Below the pieces are notes generated by a model. It did no database searches. It saw only the letters and a list, made by a program, of their open reading frames with translations, and was not told the DNA's origin. A stretch of DNA of 64,000 nt from Aminobacter carboxidus (GTDB lineage: Bacteria > Pseudomonadota > Alphaproteobacteria > Rhizobiales > Rhizobiaceae). Position numbers and translations under genes: made by a program. The stretch is taken from positions 798,455 through 862,454 of the forward strand of contig NZ_JACZEP010000002.1 of the NCBI RefSeq assembly GCF_014863355.1, read 5' to 3'. Positions 8,029-15,777 of the stretch are shown piece by piece (within the stretch, counting starts at the first letter, position 1; each line of letters starts with the position of its first letter).

Positions 8029-8790
8029 ATGGCTGTACGGGGTGGCTCAACCGAGGTGGGGCGGAAAGTTTCGTGTGAAAGTTGCCCTTTGCGGCAGATG
8101 CCGACATTCAGGGCGTTCGACAAGGAGGAGCTGGCCTTTGTCAGCAACTTCAAGCGCGGCGAACTCGCCGCCGACAAGGGCGCGACGCTGCTTTCGGAAG
8201 GCAGCAACAGTGCCCATCTGTTCACCATCCTGGCGGGGTGGGGCTTTCGCTACAAGCTGTTGGAGGACGGCCGTCGCCAGATTCTGAACTATGTGCTGCC
8301 CGGCGACATGATCGGGCTGCAAGGCGGCCTGATGGGCGAGATGCAGCACTCGGTGGAAGCGCTTTCGCCGATGCTGTTGTGCATGTTCGAGCGCGACCGG
8401 CTGATGGAGCTTTATCGCGGCTATCCGGGCCTTGCCTATGACATCACCTGGATCGCTTCGCGCGAGGAACGCATGCTCGACGAAAACCTGCTGAGTGTCG
8501 GCCGGCGCTCGGCGCTGGAGCGTGCAGCCTATCTCCTGGCCTTCATTGCCAGTCGGGCGCGCAAGGTCGGCATGGGCGGCAAAGGCGATGTCGATATCCC
8601 GATCACCCAGCAGCATGTTGCCGATACGCTCGGGCTTTCGGTGGTTCACACCAACAAGACGATCCGCAAGCTGATCGACCGCAAACTGGTTCAGTGGCGC
8701 GATGGCGGCTGCAAGGTGCTCGACATCGAAGGATTGATGGCGCTGGCGAACTGGAGCGGCCTCGACGAAACTCTACGCCCCCTGCTGTGA
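8029..8790 (+). CDS. Crp/Fnr-family transcriptional regulator
   Basis: Regulator of 253 residues. An N-terminal cyclic-nucleotide-binding-like beta-roll (about 30-150, with ILNYVLPGDMIGLQGGL) is followed by a dimerisation helix and a C-terminal winged helix-turn-helix (about 185-240, ITQQHVADTLGLSVVHTNKT). The N-terminal CESCPLR pair (CxxC) is reminiscent of FNR-type proteins, but I do not see four well-placed cysteines for an Fe-S cluster. An exact EcfG promoter precedes it, so it is probably a secondary regulator within the general stress cascade. Ligand and targets are unknown. Confidence 0.9.
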   Translation: MAVRGGSTEVGRKVSCESCPLRQMPTFRAFDKEELAFVSNFKRGELAADKGATLLSEGSNSAHLFTILAGWGFRYKLLEDGRRQILNYVLPGDMIGLQGGLMGEMQHSVEALSPMLLCMFERDRLMELYRGYPGLAYDITWIASREERMLDENLLSVGRRSALERAAYLLAFIASRARKVGMGGKGDVDIPITQQHVADTLGLSVVHTNKTIRKLIDRKLVQWRDGGCKVLDIEGLMALANWSGLDETLRPLL

Positions 8791-8830
8791 AACGCGTGGG
8801 GCATGACCTCGCCGGTTTTGCCGCCATGCC

Positions 8831-9943
8831 TTAGCGCTCATATTGCCGGTCGAGCTCGTCGACGCCCCAGTTCACACCGGGCAGCACGTTGCGGATGATG
8901 GCATAGCCGACGAGCAAGGCGGGGATGGCGATGAAGCCGCCAACGGCACCCCACAGCCAGATCCAGAATGCCAAAGCGAGGAGCACGACGAACGGGTTGA
9001 GCGTCATCGCCCTGCCGATGACCAGTGGGGTGACGAACTGGCCCTCGATGGTGTTGACGCCGAGATAGAGCGCCACCGGCAGCAGGCTCGCGCCCAGGGA
9101 GTCGAATTCGGTCAGTCCGACGGCAAACAGGATCGCCACCATCACCAGCGGGCCGACGAAGGGGACGAAGTTGGTGATGATCGCCAGCGCGCCCCATAGC
9201 GGGGCGGAGGGCACGCCAAGCAGATAGAGACCGATGCCGACGGTGACCCCTTCGGCGAAGTTGATGACGGTGATCGACAGCAGATATTGCGAAACGAGCC
9301 GTTCGACGTCGCGGAAGATATGGGCGACGCGCCAGCGCAGGCGGCGGTTGAAGCAGACCCTGAGTATGGCGATCCTGGTCTGGTCGCGCGTGGCGACAAA
9401 GAAATAGAGGCTGGCGAAGAACAGCAGAACCTGGGCGATGACGGCCGGGGCCAGCGTTGCCATGGTCTCGACGCCCATGCCCTCGTCGACCGAGACCGCA
9501 ACACCCTCGCCGCCGGTGACCTGGCGCAGCTGGTCGCGCATGCTCTTGAAGGTTTCGAGCGGGCCCTTGAGGTCAGCCAGCAGTGTGGCGAGCTGGGCCC
9601 ATATCTGTGGCAGGCGCTGAAGCCAGAAGGCGAGCGGGGAGCTTACCAGCAGCGCAAAGATGCCGACGGAGAGGATGAACAGCACGACGACGATCGCCGC
9701 CGACAGTGCCGGCGGCACCTTGAAGTGCTCGAGCCGAGAGGCAAGCGGACCGAGCATCAGGCCGACGACGACGCCGAGGCCTATGGGGGTGAGGATGAAT
9801 TCGCCGGCATGAAGGGCAAAGACGGTGACGATGATGCCGATGAAGATGATCGATAGCTGTGCGCCGCGCGTGAGCAGAATCTCGAAGTTGGATTTTGGCG
9901 GCAGGCGCACCGTCGGTGCCTTCTTGATGGTGCGGTTCGACAT
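8831..9943 (-). CDS. AI-2E family (PerM-like) membrane transporter
   Basis: Inner-membrane protein of 370 residues with about seven hydrophobic segments. Family features are the central amphipathic part (about 115-190), a TVINFAEGVTVGIGLYLL segment and the C-terminal FVPFVGPLVMVA ... EGQFVTPLVIGR blocks typical of AI-2E/PerM exporters. The start ATG 9943 begins MSNRTIKKAPTVR; the frame is open farther upstream but runs into the promoter. An exact GGAAC-N17-CGTT promoter lies 33 bp upstream, so it is a likely stress-regulon member. Substrates of this family vary and none is implied here. Confidence 0.9.
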   Translation of the reverse strand: MSNRTIKKAPTVRLPPKSNFEILLTRGAQLSIIFIGIIVTVFALHAGEFILTPIGLGVVVGLMLGPLASRLEHFKVPPALSAAIVVVLFILSVGIFALLVSSPLAFWLQRLPQIWAQLATLLADLKGPLETFKSMRDQLRQVTGGEGVAVSVDEGMGVETMATLAPAVIAQVLLFFASLYFFVATRDQTRIAILRVCFNRRLRWRVAHIFRDVERLVSQYLLSITVINFAEGVTVGIGLYLLGVPSAPLWGALAIITNFVPFVGPLVMVAILFAVGLTEFDSLGASLLPVALYLGVNTIEGQFVTPLVIGRAMTLNPFVVLLALAFWIWLWGAVGGFIAIPALLVGYAIIRNVLPGVNWGVDELDRQYER

Positions 9944-9975
9944 CGACAATTTTTCCAGCTGGATCAGACTGGCAA

Positions 9976-10001
9976 AACGTCCGGCGACAGGCGATGGTTC
10001 C
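9976..10001 (-). promoter_or_regulatory. EcfG-type promoter (GGAAC-N17-CGTT)
   Basis: Minus-strand GGAAC at 10001-9997 and CGTT at 9979-9976 with a 17-bp spacer. It drives the AI-2E transporter gene and is divergent from a second EcfG-type promoter that starts 10 bp away. Confidence 0.78.
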
Positions 10002-10010
10002 TGTGTCGAC

Positions 10011-10035
10011 GGAACCGACAGGGATATCAAGCGTT
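10011..10035 (+). promoter_or_regulatory. EcfG-type promoter (GGAAC-N16-CGTT)
   Basis: GGAAC at 10011-10015 and CGTT at 10032-10035 with a 16-bp spacer, 31 bp before the DUF883 start. It is back to back with the promoter of the AI-2E transporter. Confidence 0.78.
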
Positions 10036-10065
10036 TCGGCCCCATCGAATGCAAGGAGCAACGAC

Positions 10066-10392
10066 ATGGCGACAGCTACGGGCAAACCGACCAATGGGAC
10101 CAAGACAACGCCGGACCTCGAAGCCGACATCAAACAATTGAAGGCTGACATCGAGGCGTTGGCCAAGCAACTGGCAGCCACCGGCGAACATGGCTACGGT
10201 GCTGCGCGGCGCGCAGCGGCACAAGGTGCCGAGCAACTGAAGGCACAGAGCGACGCGGCGGTCGAAGCCCTGCGTGCCAACGCCCGCGACATCGAAGAGC
10301 AGTTCATGACGACCGTGCGCGAAAAGCCGGTGACGTCGCTTGCCATCGCGGCTGGCGTTGGCTTTCTCATAGCGCTGCTGGCGCGGCGCTAG
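10066..10392 (+). CDS. DUF883 (ElaB/YqjD-like) membrane-anchored protein
   Basis: A 108-residue protein. A hydrophilic, helix-forming region (LEADIKQLKADIEALAKQL, then AAAQGAEQLKAQSDAAVEAL) is followed by a single C-terminal transmembrane segment (VTSLAIAAGVGFLIALLARR). This is the ElaB/YqjD layout; relatives are tail-anchored, can bind ribosomes and are induced by stress or stationary phase. The start is ATG 10066 with an AAGGAG ribosome-binding site. An EcfG promoter precedes it and the holin-like gene follows 69 bp later on the same strand, probably as one operon. Confidence 0.9.
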   Translation: MATATGKPTNGTKTTPDLEADIKQLKADIEALAKQLAATGEHGYGAARRAAAQGAEQLKAQSDAAVEALRANARDIEEQFMTTVREKPVTSLAIAAGVGFLIALLARR

Positions 10393-10461
10393 CGTATCGG
10401 CCGAAAGTCGGCATCGATTTTCGGCAGTACGATGCGTAATTTCAGGCAGGCCGGGGGACAT

Positions 10462-10914
10462 ATGCTGGCATCATTGATTGCGAGTTTCGCCACCGGCGAG
10501 ACGACACTGGCCCTGAGGCGGACGCGCCGGGCCGCAGTCGCTTATCTGGCGGCTGCGATCGCCGGCCTCTGCGGTGCTGGCTTTCTCGTCGGCGCTGCCT
10601 TCATCTGGGCGGCCGAGAAATATGGTCACCTCGAAGCGGCAATTGGCTTCGGCCTGGGCTTTCTGGTGCTGGCGGGATTTATCCTGCTTCTGCACAAGCT
10701 GAAGGCCGGGTCGCGTGCCCGCAAGGATGAGCGGCGCCGGCGCGCCGATATCGCGGCACTTGGCACCACGGCGGCGATGGCCTTGCTGCCGACATTGCTG
10801 CGCAGCAAAGGCGGCATCGGCGCGCTGCTGGGGCCGGTGGTGGCGTTGGCCGCCTATGCGATCTATCGCGAGAATCGCAAACCCGACGAAAGCGACGACG
10901 TGGCCGGCGACTAG
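10462..10914 (+). CDS. Holin-superfamily-III-like small membrane protein
   Basis: A 150-residue membrane protein. Two adjacent hydrophobic hairpin segments (AVAYLAAAIAGLCGAGFLVG and FGLGFLVLAGFILLL) are followed by a basic stretch (RARKDERRRRADI) and further hydrophobic segments. The layout resembles the putative phage-holin/Actinobacterial Holin-X family, which is usually found next to DUF883/YqjD genes, as here. The start is ATG 10462 after GGGGGA. Nothing phage-like is nearby, so this is a chromosomal envelope protein and probably a partner of the DUF883 protein in the stress regulon. Confidence 0.75.
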   Translation: MLASLIASFATGETTLALRRTRRAAVAYLAAAIAGLCGAGFLVGAAFIWAAEKYGHLEAAIGFGLGFLVLAGFILLLHKLKAGSRARKDERRRRADIAALGTTAAMALLPTLLRSKGGIGALLGPVVALAAYAIYRENRKPDESDDVAGD

Positions 10915-10925
10915 GCCGGCGACTT

Positions 10926-12365
10926 TCAGGCTTCGAGCGTTTCGCCGAGCGGCATCGAGATATGGGCGCGCACGCCCTCAGCCGGGAATTCGTGTGTTAC
11001 CTCGCTTGAGATAACCTTGGCGAGGCTGCGGCGGATAAGGATCGAGCCGAAGCCGTGATGTGTCGGCGGCGTGACCTTCGGCCCGCCGCTTTCGATCCAT
11101 TCGAGCTCGAGATGCTTGTCGCCTGTGGTGGTCCTCACCGTCCAGGACACGGAAACACTGCCGCCTGGCACCGACAGCGCGCCGTATTTGAGCGCATTGC
11201 TGGCCAGTTCATGAAGAATCAGCGCCAGCCCCAGCGTCTGGTCCGGAGTCAGCAGCGCGTCGGGGCCGGTGATAGAAATACGCTGGGCCTCTGCATCACC
11301 GAACGGCGATAGCTCCAGCCGCGCGAGGTCGCGGATGCCGATGCCGCGCCATTCATATTCCGACAAAAGTCCATGCGCGAGGCCGAGCGCGCGCAGGCGC
11401 TGGCTGAAGGCGTCGAGGAACTCGCGCGGCTCGCGGGCATGGCGCACCGTCTGGGTGGCAAGTGCCTGAACGGTGGCGAGCGTGTTCTTGACCCGGTGGT
11501 TGATCTCGCGCAACAAAAGGCGCTGGCGCTCTTCGGCACTGCGGCGCTCAGTGATGTCGTAATTGACGCCGAAGACCAGCGTCGGACGGCCATCGGCATC
11601 ACGCTCGACGACGCGGCCGCGGGCGGCGAGCCAGCGCGGTGGATCGAAGCCGCGGATGCGGTATTCGCCGGAGTAATCGTCGCTGCCTTTGAGCGCTTCC
11701 TGGAAGATCTTCCGCGTCTTGCCGATATCGCGGCGATCGATGGCGACGACGATGTCGCGCGCCCGCATTGTCGCTGCCGGCGGCATGTTGAACAGTTCGG
11801 GTAGCAACGTGTCGCATTCGACGACGCCGGTGCGCGGGTCCCAGACCCAACTGGCCAGCGCCGCGGCTTCAAGGGCGATCGCGCGGCGGGTTTCGGCATG
11901 GACCAGCGCTGCTTCGGCGCGCGCACCGGCTTGCGAGCGGTCGCGCAGCACAACCAGGCTTCCGGCAAGTGCGGCGATGTCCTGCAACTGCTCGAGCTTG
12001 TCCAGATCGGGGCGTTCTCCGCCGTCGAGAACCAATAAGGCACCGACGGTGCGGCCGGACGCGACGATCGGCGCACCGGTACGCAGGAGAAATGTGGGGT
12101 CACGCGCTTCGGCGGGATCGCTCGCCAGGAACCGTTCCGCAAGGCCGAGCGCCTCCGCTGCCTGCGCGGCAGACGTTCCGACATGCGCCTGGACGATTTG
12201 CCGCCCGTGCGCGTCGGCCAGTGTGAGCAGGGCCGCGGGTGCCGCCATCAGCGTCGCAGCAAGACTTGCCAGCCGGTCGAAATCGGCGTCGTGCGGCCCA
12301 CGCCTATGCGCGCCGTTGTCGCTGTCCTCGGCGATGTTGATTGCGTTGGTTGTGTCGTCCTGCAC
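10926..12365 (-). CDS. GAF-PAS HWE histidine kinase (soluble)
   Basis: A cytoplasmic kinase of 479 residues. A GAF-like domain (about 25-140), a PAS domain (about 165-275, ending FGVNYDITERR) and an HWE/HisKA_2 kinase follow in order. The acceptor is His290 in REINHRVKNTLA. ATP-binding motifs are HELASNALKYGALS and a HHGFGSILIRR glycine box. It is the third such kinase within 10 kb of phyR. No EcfG-type promoter was found before it. Signal and partner are unknown; a PhyR-directed role is inferred. Confidence 0.9.
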   Translation of the reverse strand: MQDDTTNAINIAEDSDNGAHRRGPHDADFDRLASLAATLMAAPAALLTLADAHGRQIVQAHVGTSAAQAAEALGLAERFLASDPAEARDPTFLLRTGAPIVASGRTVGALLVLDGGERPDLDKLEQLQDIAALAGSLVVLRDRSQAGARAEAALVHAETRRAIALEAAALASWVWDPRTGVVECDTLLPELFNMPPAATMRARDIVVAIDRRDIGKTRKIFQEALKGSDDYSGEYRIRGFDPPRWLAARGRVVERDADGRPTLVFGVNYDITERRSAEERQRLLLREINHRVKNTLATVQALATQTVRHAREPREFLDAFSQRLRALGLAHGLLSEYEWRGIGIRDLARLELSPFGDAEAQRISITGPDALLTPDQTLGLALILHELASNALKYGALSVPGGSVSVSWTVRTTTGDKHLELEWIESGGPKVTPPTHHGFGSILIRRSLAKVISSEVTHEFPAEGVRAHISMPLGETLEA

Positions 12366-12435
12366 GCGGCCACCCCTCTTGGCTTGGGGAAACTAGACGG
12401 GCGCGGCACGCTTGAAAAGCCTTGGTCGAAACTTG

Positions 12436-12460
12436 GGAACCATGCCGTGATGCTGTCGTT
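12436..12460 (+). promoter_or_regulatory. EcfG-type promoter (GGAAC-N16-CGTT)
   Basis: GGAAC at 12436-12440 and CGTT at 12457-12460 with a 16-bp spacer. It lies 32 bp upstream of a 56-residue membrane protein gene and so fixes the start at 12492 rather than farther upstream. Confidence 0.75.
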
Positions 12461-12491
12461 AGCCCTCCTGGAACCACATGGGAGAGCAAAG

Positions 12492-12662
12492 ATGACCAGG
12501 ATCATTCCAGCCCGAAATGCGCGACAGGGAACGCGTGGTCGCCACGTCCTGGTGGTGCTTGTGGCGGCGCTGATGCTGGCGCTGGCGGCATGGGGTGCCG
12601 CGGAATTCTATGGCGAGATGATCGACCAGAACGCCAACCAGACAATCACGGCTCCGGGCTAA
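12492..12662 (+). CDS. Small single-pass membrane protein, candidate stress-regulon member
   Basis: A 56-residue protein. A basic N-terminus (MTRIIPARNARQGTRGR) is followed by one transmembrane helix (VLVVLVAALMLALAAWGAA) and a short polar tail, predicted N-in/C-out. The start ATG 12492 has GGGAGAGCAAAG before it, and an exact EcfG promoter lies upstream. I recognise no family. Its promoter and the neighbouring genes suggest an envelope stress role. Confidence 0.7.
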   Translation: MTRIIPARNARQGTRGRHVLVVLVAALMLALAAWGAAEFYGEMIDQNANQTITAPG

Positions 12663-12756
12663 GTGCCCTAACGGAAAGGTATTTTTCGAACGCCTGCAGA
12701 AATGCGAGCGACGGTTCCGAGCCCGGCACTTGTCGAAATAAGCCTGGCAAAAATTC

Positions 12757-12781
12757 GGAACCATGACCGGGTCACAACGTT
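12757..12781 (+). promoter_or_regulatory. EcfG-type promoter (GGAAC-N16-CGTT)
   Basis: GGAAC at 12757-12761 and CGTT at 12778-12781 with a 16-bp spacer. It is upstream of the PRC-barrel gene, leaving a leader of about 85 nt. Confidence 0.75.
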
Positions 12782-12872
12782 GTGAACCCGTAGGAGGCCG
12801 CGCCCGACCTCTCCCGCAAAAGACAAGTCGGGGCGCGGCATGCATGAACAACACGCACGAGGAGACTTTACC

Positions 12873-13826
12873 ATGATCCGCAACCTTTTGGCCACGACCG
12901 CCATTACCGCCCTGCTTGCAACCGGCGCCTATGCCCAGGACACCACGGCACCCGCGCCGGCACCGGCAGCACCGATGGAAGCTGCTCCGGCAACGCCTGA
13001 TGTGATCCCGCATGCCGATGGCTTCCTTGCCGCCAACATCATTGGCGAGAAGGTCTACAATGGCACCGGCGACGACGCCGAGAACATCGGCGACGTCAAC
13101 GACATCGTGCTTTCGGCTGACGGCACCGCCGACCAGCTCATCATTGGCGTCGGCGGCTTCCTTGGGATCGGCGAAAAGAACGTTGCCATGCCGTTCAAGG
13201 ACTTCGACTGGGCCGAGAAGAACGGCGATCGCTGGCTGGTGACGGCGGCGACCAAGGAGCAGCTGCAGGGGCTGCCTGATTTCGACCGCCGCGCCTATGA
13301 TCCCGCACCGGCTGCTGTAGCGGCGACCGATCCGGCGGCACCCGCCACCGACCAGACGGCACAGGCGCCAGCGCCGGCAACACCTGAGGCCACGCCGCCC
13401 GTGACCGAGGAAACCGCCCAGGCACCGGCCGCGACACCTGATGCGGCAACGGCCGACGAGACCAAGACGGCAGCGATCGACAAGTCGACGCTGAAGGAAC
13501 TGCCGGCTGCCGATCTGCGCGCCGAGGAGTTGATGGGCACCACTGTCTACGGTGCTGACGACTCCAATATCGGCGAGATCGGCGACATCCTGATGACCGC
13601 CGACGGCAAGATCGATGCTTATGTCATCGACGTTGGCGGCTTCCTCGGCGTGGGTGAAAAGAAGGTCGCCGTCGGTAGCGACAACCTTGCCTTCATGGCC
13701 GATGCCGATGGCAAGAAATATCTCTACACGACCTTTACCAAGGAACAGCTCGACGCCCAGCCGGCCTATGACGCCAGCAACTGGGCTGCCAAGCGCGACG
13801 AACAGCGCCTGATCATGACCCAGTAG
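12873..13826 (+). CDS. Exported protein with two PRC-barrel domains
   Basis: A 317-residue exported protein. The signal peptide MIRNLLATTAITALLATGAYA is followed by an Ala/Pro-rich segment, PRC-barrel 1 (about 45-150, with a DIVLSADGTADQLIIGVGG strand pair) and an Ala/Pro/Thr linker. PRC-barrel 2 (about 215-310) has the parallel sequence ILMTADGKIDAYVIDVGG. Both repeats contain GFLG[IV]GEK, so the protein arose by internal duplication. The start ATG 12873 follows GAGGAG. It is a likely EcfG target and has its own strong terminator. Periplasmic PRC-barrel proteins are frequent in rhizobia, but their function is not known. Confidence 0.9.
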   Translation: MIRNLLATTAITALLATGAYAQDTTAPAPAPAAPMEAAPATPDVIPHADGFLAANIIGEKVYNGTGDDAENIGDVNDIVLSADGTADQLIIGVGGFLGIGEKNVAMPFKDFDWAEKNGDRWLVTAATKEQLQGLPDFDRRAYDPAPAAVAATDPAAPATDQTAQAPAPATPEATPPVTEETAQAPAATPDAATADETKTAAIDKSTLKELPAADLRAEELMGTTVYGADDSNIGEIGDILMTADGKIDAYVIDVGGFLGVGEKKVAVGSDNLAFMADADGKKYLYTTFTKEQLDAQPAYDASNWAAKRDEQRLIMTQ

Positions 13827-13858
13827 ATGCGGCGAGTTGCCTCGTATCGAGGAGGCAA

Positions 13859-13886
13859 GGCCCGCGCTTCGGCGCGGGCCTTTTTT
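13859..13886 (+). terminator. Rho-independent terminator
   Basis: Stem GGCCCGCGC (13859-13867), loop TTCG, stem GCGCGGGCC (13872-13880), then six T. It closes the PRC-barrel transcript. Confidence 0.92.
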
Positions 13887-13924
13887 GCGTGTCAGAGTGC
13901 TTGCGCTCCTCTTCGAGGCGCGCA

Positions 13925-13998
13925 AGCACTCTGTCTTCTTGTCCTGTGCAATTCCTAGGAAAAACCGCTGCACAGTTTTCCCGGAATTGCGCTAGGGC
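13925..13998. repeat. Imperfect rhizobial intergenic repeat
   Basis: Contains TCTTCTTGT, TGCAATTCC and, inverted, GGAATTGC followed by CTAGGGC. A related block with the same order (TCTTCTTG, GCGCAATTCC, GGAATTGC, TTAGGGC) lies at 21515-21560. Both are non-coding. Confidence 0.4.
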
Positions 13999-15560
13999 AG
14001 GCGCAGGAAATGGCCGGTCGGACCAGTTTCGGCCAGCTCCGACAATGCCAGCGACTGATCGAGATGTCGGGCGCGCCAGCAGAGCAGCCTTTCGGCAAAT
14101 TCGAGCCGCACCGCCAGCCAGGCCGGATCATTGGCAAGGTTGCGCGTTTCGCCGGGATCGTTGACGAGGTCGTAAAGAAGCGGCGGCAGGCCACCGCCGA
14201 AATGGACATATTTGACCGTCTCTGTGCGGATGACCGACAGGTTGAGCTGCCGCGAGCCGGTGCCGAAATGGGCTTCGGTGGCGCCATCAGTGACGGAGCG
14301 GAAGTCGTATTCCCAATGCGCGGCATCGCGCCAGCCAGCTGGCTCCTCGCCGTCGAGGAACGGTTTCAGCGACTGGCCGTCGAGATGTGGCTGCGCTGTC
14401 GCCCCGATAAGGTCGAGCAAGGTCGGCATGATGTCGACAGCGGCGGTGAAGCGGTCGACGGTGCTGCCCGCCGCATGCTGGTGGCCGGGCGCCTTGACGA
14501 TCAGCGGGATGTGGTAGGAGCCGTCGAACCAGCCGCCTTTGCCGAGCATGAAATGGTCGCCCATCATCTCGGCGTGGTCGGAGGTCAAGATGACGATGGT
14601 GTCGTCCCAGTCGCCCTTGTCGCGAATGCCTTGCCAGATGCGGCCGAGCTGGGAATCGACTTCCGAGATCATGCCGTAATAAAGCGCGCGGATCTTGCGG
14701 AACTCGTCTTCGTTCCAGTCGCCGACCTTGCCGGGCGCGCCAGGGATGAAGCTCGACTTATTCTGGTGATGTTCGAGATGGTAGGCGAGGAAGGGGTGGC
14801 TTGCCTTTTCCGCATCGAGGGTGGCTGCGCGGGCGTAAGCCGGGCCCTCAGCCTGATTGTACATGGTGTTGAACGGCTCGGGCACGATGAAAGGCGGGTG
14901 CGGGCTGAGGAAGGAGACATGGGCGAACCATGGCTCGCCCGCGTCCTGTTCGCCGAGCCAGCGCAGGAATTCGCCGGTGAGGAAGGCGGCCGGCGTTTCG
15001 TCCTTCGAATAGACAGGAACAGCGTTGCTGACCTCCGCTGCGCCGGCCTCCGCCGGGCGGTGGACATCGGGGAAGCCGGGGCTGGAATCGATGCCGCGCG
15101 CGGCCAGCCAGGACAGCCAGCCCTTCTGGTGCTCGGGCAGAAGCTGCCTTGTGGTGAAGCCGGGCAGCACACCTTCATAGCTGCGCAGGAACGGATCGCC
15201 TGGCGCGCGGTTGCGCGGGTCGGGCGAGACGTCGGTGTAGCCGAACAATGTCGGGTCGTAGCCGACACGGCGGGCGGCACGGGCGATGTTGTCGTGGCGG
15301 TCGTCGAGCGGCGTGCCATTGCGGCAGACGCGGTTGTTCATCTGGTAGAGCCCGGTGTAGAGGCAGGCCCGCGCCGGCGAGCAGGGTGCCGCGCCAGCAT
15401 AGTGGCGCTGGAACAGCACAGCTTCGCGGGCGAGCGCGTCGCTGTTGGGGGTCTTCACCACCGGATGGCCTGTGGCCGACAGGGCGTCGCCGCGCCACTG
15501 GTCGCAGGTGATGAGAAGAATGTTCCGCCGTCTGCCGGTGCCTGCCAAGCTCGCCCCCAA
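13992..15560 (-). CDS. Sulfatase/alkaline-phosphatase-superfamily hydrolase, PMH-like
   Basis: A 522-residue metal-dependent hydrolase. The N-terminal motif NILLITCDQWRGD supplies metal ligands. APCSPARACLYTG contains the CxPxR signature in which Cys60 would be converted to formylglycine. SPHPPF, TSDHAEMMGDH and LGKGGWFDGSYHIPL complete the active site. The order and wording of blocks (GYDPTLFGYTDVSPDPRN, EVDSQLGRIW, WEYDFRSVTDG, VKYVHFGGGLPPLLYDL) recall rhizobial phosphonate monoester hydrolases more than choline sulfatase. Known PMHs cleave phosphonate monoesters, phosphodiesters and sulfate esters. No signal peptide is seen. Substrate here is unproven. Confidence 0.85.
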   Translation of the reverse strand: MGASLAGTGRRRNILLITCDQWRGDALSATGHPVVKTPNSDALAREAVLFQRHYAGAAPCSPARACLYTGLYQMNNRVCRNGTPLDDRHDNIARAARRVGYDPTLFGYTDVSPDPRNRAPGDPFLRSYEGVLPGFTTRQLLPEHQKGWLSWLAARGIDSSPGFPDVHRPAEAGAAEVSNAVPVYSKDETPAAFLTGEFLRWLGEQDAGEPWFAHVSFLSPHPPFIVPEPFNTMYNQAEGPAYARAATLDAEKASHPFLAYHLEHHQNKSSFIPGAPGKVGDWNEDEFRKIRALYYGMISEVDSQLGRIWQGIRDKGDWDDTIVILTSDHAEMMGDHFMLGKGGWFDGSYHIPLIVKAPGHQHAAGSTVDRFTAAVDIMPTLLDLIGATAQPHLDGQSLKPFLDGEEPAGWRDAAHWEYDFRSVTDGATEAHFGTGSRQLNLSVIRTETVKYVHFGGGLPPLLYDLVNDPGETRNLANDPAWLAVRLEFAERLLCWRARHLDQSLALSELAETGPTGHFLRLP

Positions 15561-15777
15561 ATCTGAAATCGCGGGCCAAGGAAGCCGGATTCATCGGCGC
15601 GTGCAAGCGCCATTATGTCGGCGCAGCCCATGCCAGAATCAGTGAACGCTGGCGTGCTTATTGTTCACGTATCGGCGACAGTGCATTCTGTTCCGGCCCA
15701 CTTTGCCGCTTCTGCCAATGCGACCATATTCATCGCAACAGCGCGGCAGGGGCCGCGGCGAGAAAGGGAGCAAGACG

